Below are positions 60,090-64,000 of a DNA stretch of 64,000 bases, piece after piece (the first letter of the stretch is position 1; every line of letters starts with the position of its first letter). The notes below the pieces were generated by a model. That model saw only the letters and a list, made by a program, of their open reading frames with translations. It was not told the DNA's origin and did not search any database. Position numbers and translations under genes: made by a program. This stretch comes from Rotaria sordida (lineage: Eukaryota > Rotifera > Eurotatoria > Philodinida > Philodinidae), in assembly GCA_905250125.1 (NCBI GenBank), contig CAJNOL010000112.1:1-64000 (forward strand), given 5' to 3'.

Positions 60090-63000
60090 TTATACCCATA
60101 CATATATGGATAAGAAAAGTGCGCGAACTTTTTTTAATGAAATAAATTTATAAAATAAGATATTTATATATGATCTATAATGAAAAATATAGAAAGTATA
60201 ATGATTATTAAATGATTTTTATTCCAAGTACACACGACGGTATGTGTATGTACGAAAAACGAAAATTTATGACAAGAAGTTAACAATATTCGAAATAAAT
60301 CATTAAACATCTATGCACTTTGTAGTGATCGAAAAGATAAAACTAAGAAAAACTATTTTAGAAAAAATCTTATAAAAACTACAATATAAAATCGAGTTAA
60401 TGTTTTTATTTTTATTATTTTTATCATTATCATTAATTTATAATGAACTTAAAAGATAAATATATTATTAGTTAATACAATTAACCAATCAGAATAAAAA
60501 TAAAGTATCTTTTACAATTATTAATCAAATCTAATCTCAATTAAAGATTATAATCTTTCGATAATTTTGAAAATTTTATATAGATTTCATGAAATTATAT
60601 GAAGAATTCCTATTTACTTTCTTAATAAAATTTACAATGAAATAATTCATTCTACTAACATTTGAATAAATAGAACTTTTTCTACTCTTAAATGTTATGT
60701 CCACACTTATGATAAAAGTTTTTATTCTCGTTAGATGCCTACAGTCAAACTACTTGATGTTTTACTAAGGACTAATTTTATTCATAAAAAAAAAAATATC
60801 GTTCTTTTCGAAAGAAATCTATTTTTTGATAATTATGCTTTTTTTTTTGTATATAATCGCCTTCGGTAATCAAGGATTAAACATATCCTTGAATGACTAT
60901 GTAAACGAATACTATGCAATGAATATATCACATTTGAGTTTTATACAAATTTGTACAGAAATCTGTCGGATTCTGAATTTCTAGAGAAGAATTACTGAAA
61001 TTTTAATTTTTTTTTTTGTAATACCTCATCGAATTTATTCGATAATTTTGATATGGAATAAAAATATGTTGAAATATTTCATGGACAGTTTCGTTTTCTT
61101 TATTAAAATCAATGTTAAGTAGTAATAGAATAATAAAATGTTTATAATTGACGATACTATACTATAATAGGCATCCATGAAAGAAAGAAAAATATTTTGA
61201 TAGTACGAAAGTCTAATATAGATTTCTATCAGGTAACATTAATGACTTTCTAATGTATGTAAGATGGTTTTAAATAACATCCATTGAATCAGATATTAGT
61301 GACGTAAGTTGAGTAATACATACTCCTACGAAGCAAAAAGATCTTAAAATAGAAAATAGGATAAGTTGACTCAGTTAAAACCGTAAACAGTAATTTAACT
61401 TTTGATAATAGACAAGTAAATCTATAGTTGTTCATATAAAGAATAAATTATATTAAGTTTTCAATAAATCATATCTCAAACTGATATTTTAACTAATTAA
61501 TTAATCATCATGGAAAAATCATTTTGAAAGACTAAACCTAAGTATCTTTGACATTTCATATAAAGTACAAATCCTGATTTACCTGAATAATCAGCTGGCA
61601 ATCTCAAAAAAGAAAATTCTCAACTGTCAAAACCATTCTCATTTAAAACTCTACCATTCGATCGGTCATGATGAAGTAGAAAAAGAATCTATTTTAATTT
61701 GGTTTTCCAATCTTGGCTTATCGAGTTATTAGCGTTTTACTCGATTTTTTCTTCTATGAGTATAGAATCGCTGTGAATCTAACTGATCGAATATTGAATT
61801 AAAATTTAGTCCATAGATAGACCTTCTAATTACTAGAAACTTTTCAAAGATTGAACTAGGACGAATATATCCTAAACCAGATATTCGTTTGTCAAACAAA
61901 TTTCAAAAACAGACATGTTTCTTTAACATTTAAATATCTTGAGAAGGATGCGTTCATTTCGATTCAAAACTTTAAAAAGTTTCTAATGATTAGAAAGCCT
62001 ATCTATAGAGTAAATTTCAACTAAAAATTTGATCAATCAGATCTCCAGTGAATCTATGCTCTTATCGTATAAAACACCCATAAATCGACAAGTCAAGATC
62101 ATGAAAACCAAACCAAAACGGAGTGTTTTTTTTTTATCAGTCACGTTAACCGATTGAATGGCAATAGTTTCAAGTAAGAAGTGGTTTGAGAGTTCGGAAC
62201 ATTCTGTCGACAGACAAACAACTGCTTCATCATTTGGTGATCTATGAGAAAATGATTGATGATGTATAATTAATATCACTAAATATAGACACAACTTCTA
62301 TATTTTCTATAAATAAACTCAACCATCTTTCCGATATAGTTGATTTAAAATTATTGAAATTCATCGAGTATTTTCAAGAAAAATTAGCCGTCGATCGAAA
62401 AAATTACTAAAATAGTCGCAATTACTATTTCATTCTTTGTAACATTTCGTATACACAGAGTGTTAAATAGTAATTTTCGACGAAATATCCTACGATGTAA
62501 TGTGTTTCGATGAATAATCATTTAATCAACAGTTTTCTACTCATTTCTTTGTATGATTGATTTAATTTTTTTTTTCTCTTATAGTCATGACATTAAACAG
62601 ATGGCCTAACATTTTTTTTTTTTGATCGAACAAATCGATAAATTAATTATTCATAATATTACTTAGATGATCAAAGTTATAGTTCTACTCGTTGACTGTA
62701 GAACTCTTGTATTTCTCCGTAAATCTTTTTCTTTTTGTCCATGATTCTCACAGATCAAGTGATTTACGATGTATGATAAGCGAATCCAATAATACTTTTT
62801 TTTTCCCTCTTTCTCTCTCTCTCTTTCATTTTGTAGAAATATTCAATCAATGAAAAATCTTAATTTGAATATTCTTTTTAAGATAACAAAAAAGAAAATA
62901 ATATGAAATTATTTAAATTAACATAATTATAATTGAAAAACAATTTTTATCGATAACAAAACAAAACACATTTTTCTTTCTTTTTTTTTTTTCTATAGAG

Positions 63001-63166
63001 AATAAATCTGATTGGTTTAAAATTTCGATCAATAAAATATTATCCATTCCATATTTTAACCAATTCGTTCTTTCTTCTAGTTTGTTTTTTGTCTCATTTC
63101 ACAAAAAATCTAGTCATTTATGAAATAAACGTTTTTCCTTTTTTTTTTTTTTGTGTTCATTAATCA
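60090..63166. other. Intergenic region with foldback element
   Basis: About 3 kb between divergent genes, including the Gs alpha promoter side. Holds the palindrome at 61692-62119 and a (CT)n run near 62811-62826. No gene seen; the frame 62037-62294 (-) overlaps the palindrome arm and lacks domain features. Confidence 0.5.
61692..62119. mobile_element. Foldback element, intergenic
   Basis: Arms of about 190 bp. Left TTTGGTTTTC pairs with right GAAAACCAAA; left TCTAACTGATCGAATATTG pairs with right ATTTGATCAATCAGATCTC; left TAGTCCATAGATAGACC pairs with right CCTATCTATAGAGTAAA; left TTACTAGAAACTTTTCAAAG pairs with right TTTAAAAAGTTTCTAATGA. Related by shared arm motifs to the Gs alpha intron element. 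Confidence 0.8.
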
Positions 63167-63582
63167 ATGTCAAAATATGCAAATACAATAAATTCATTTT
63201 GTACAAAATCTGAAAAATATACAAATGAAATAATCTTAGAAAATTTTGGTTTACTTCGTCGTATGTATTCAAATTATTTAACAACAGAAATTTATCAACA
63301 TTGGAATTGGTCATGGTCTTATATAATTCAACCAACATATCAAGAATCAAAATTTCGTATTGTTGTACAATTTAATAATTTACCATTAACACCTGGACAT
63401 TTACTTGCATTTAAAGCTATTGTATTTAAAAAACATAGTCAGATAACAAAATCAAGTGAATGTATTTGTTTAAAAGAACATTTATGGTTAACTGATAATT
63501 TAAATATTCTTGAATTATGTTCACTTGATGAATTGAATCAATTTATTTATAAAGATACTTTACGTATTATGGTTATTGTCAG
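63167..63582 (+). CDS. Possible MATH/TRAF-like domain protein, first exon (continues beyond window)
   Basis: An open frame of 416 bp from ATG 63167 ends at the donor AG|GTAAGA (63582/63583), coding 138 complete residues. The pattern HWNWSWSYIIQPTYQESKFR, a hydrophobic middle, and the end DELNQFIYKDTLRIMVIVR resemble the last strands of a MATH (TRAF-C) domain, where a short loop is followed by a DDTL-I-V-V strand. This is shape recognition, not a firm match. Cys and Trp residues are conserved-looking (ECICLKEHLW). No second exon is recognisable in the remaining 418 bp, so the next intron is long or the gene ends beyond the window. Confidence 0.5.
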
Positions 63583-64000
63583 GTAAGATTGATAATAAAA
63601 ACAAAAATCATCTTTTTTTAACTTTTTTTCTATTGTGACTAAGCTTTTATTAGAGAAAAATAAAAAATTTCCTTTCAGTATTAGAAAAATATTTTTATAA
63701 GCCCTGAATATTCAAGTTATAGTTTCGAAAGCAAAACCTATAGATAAATTCGAAGGAGGGACGACGTTTGCTTGTAATAAAGTATAGAGTTAAACTAATC
63801 TTCAATTCTGTGAATGATAAATTGTACTGTAATGATCATGAAATAAATAAAAGCGAAATGTGTAGAATGCGCTAGTCAATGAATGCAAAAAAAAGTATCT
63901 CTTATCTTCAGAGAGACTATCCAAATATCAAAGTACGATTTGGCCGGGTCGAAAAAATTTAAATTTCAATCCAATGGTTATAAACTTAAAATGGAGGACT
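63583..64000. other. Probable intron of the last gene
   Basis: A+T-rich sequence after a strong splice donor. No exon or repeat recognised. Confidence 0.4.

Noticed and set aside
1-64000. CRISPR arrays, rRNA genes, bacterial operons
   Set aside because: None seen; gene structure is eukaryotic throughout.

Overview
The window is nuclear DNA of a small invertebrate animal, most probably a bdelloid rotifer. The non-coding DNA is very rich in A and T. Coding regions are cut by many GT-AG introns of about 45-75 bp. The clear genes are animal orthologues (prohormone convertase 2, an ARHGAP11-type RhoGAP, a BET bromodomain protein, USP19, Gs alpha). One membrane transporter looks fungal, which fits the high gene-transfer load known in bdelloids. 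The rotifer assignment is inference; I could not search a database. Exon models were built by hand from splice signals. Every complete model gives a total coding length divisible by three with no internal stop.

Layout: 55-2234 (+) 3' part of PCSK2. 3871-8680 (-) ARHGAP11-like RhoGAP. 12863-14006 (+) short PDZ protein of the Enigma/ZASP type. 14542-14790 (+) hAT transposase relic. 16047-17709 (-) fungal-type MFS anion symporter, visibly richer in G+C than its surroundings. 20749-25818 (-) BET protein (BD1, BD2, ET). 27866-36732 (+) USP19 (two CS domains, USP core, MYND insert). 38368-40138 (+) small heat-shock protein with two alpha-crystallin domains. 43780-45100 (+) B-box/coiled-coil protein, followed 80 bp later by a 160-aa unknown protein at 45181-45663 (+). 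50163-52824 (+) F-box/LRR protein whose repeats are separate 84-bp exons. 56014-60089 (-) Gs alpha. 63167-63582 (+) first exon of a possible MATH-like protein that continues past the window.

A second layer is non-autonomous mobile DNA. Most introns are tiny, but several of the few introns longer than about 600 bp carry a long imperfect palindrome (foldback element) or a decayed DNA transposon. These occur in the RhoGAP, BET, USP19 and Gs alpha genes, and related palindromes lie between genes. I also found a 1,280-bp mariner-type shell with TA target duplication and a nested hairpin, two copies of a hAT-like MITE (one with an 8-bp target duplication), two TA-flanked MITEs inside introns of the LRR array, and a 1.4-kb element with arms of about 350 bp around a degraded Cys/His-rich reading frame.

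The most unusual structures are the LRR exon-intron array with a nearly exact 133-bp period, the group of intronic foldback elements, and the intron-containing fungal-type transporter. The genes do not form one pathway. They are mostly independent housekeeping, signalling and secretory genes. The close pair at 43.8-45.7 kb may be co-transcribed.
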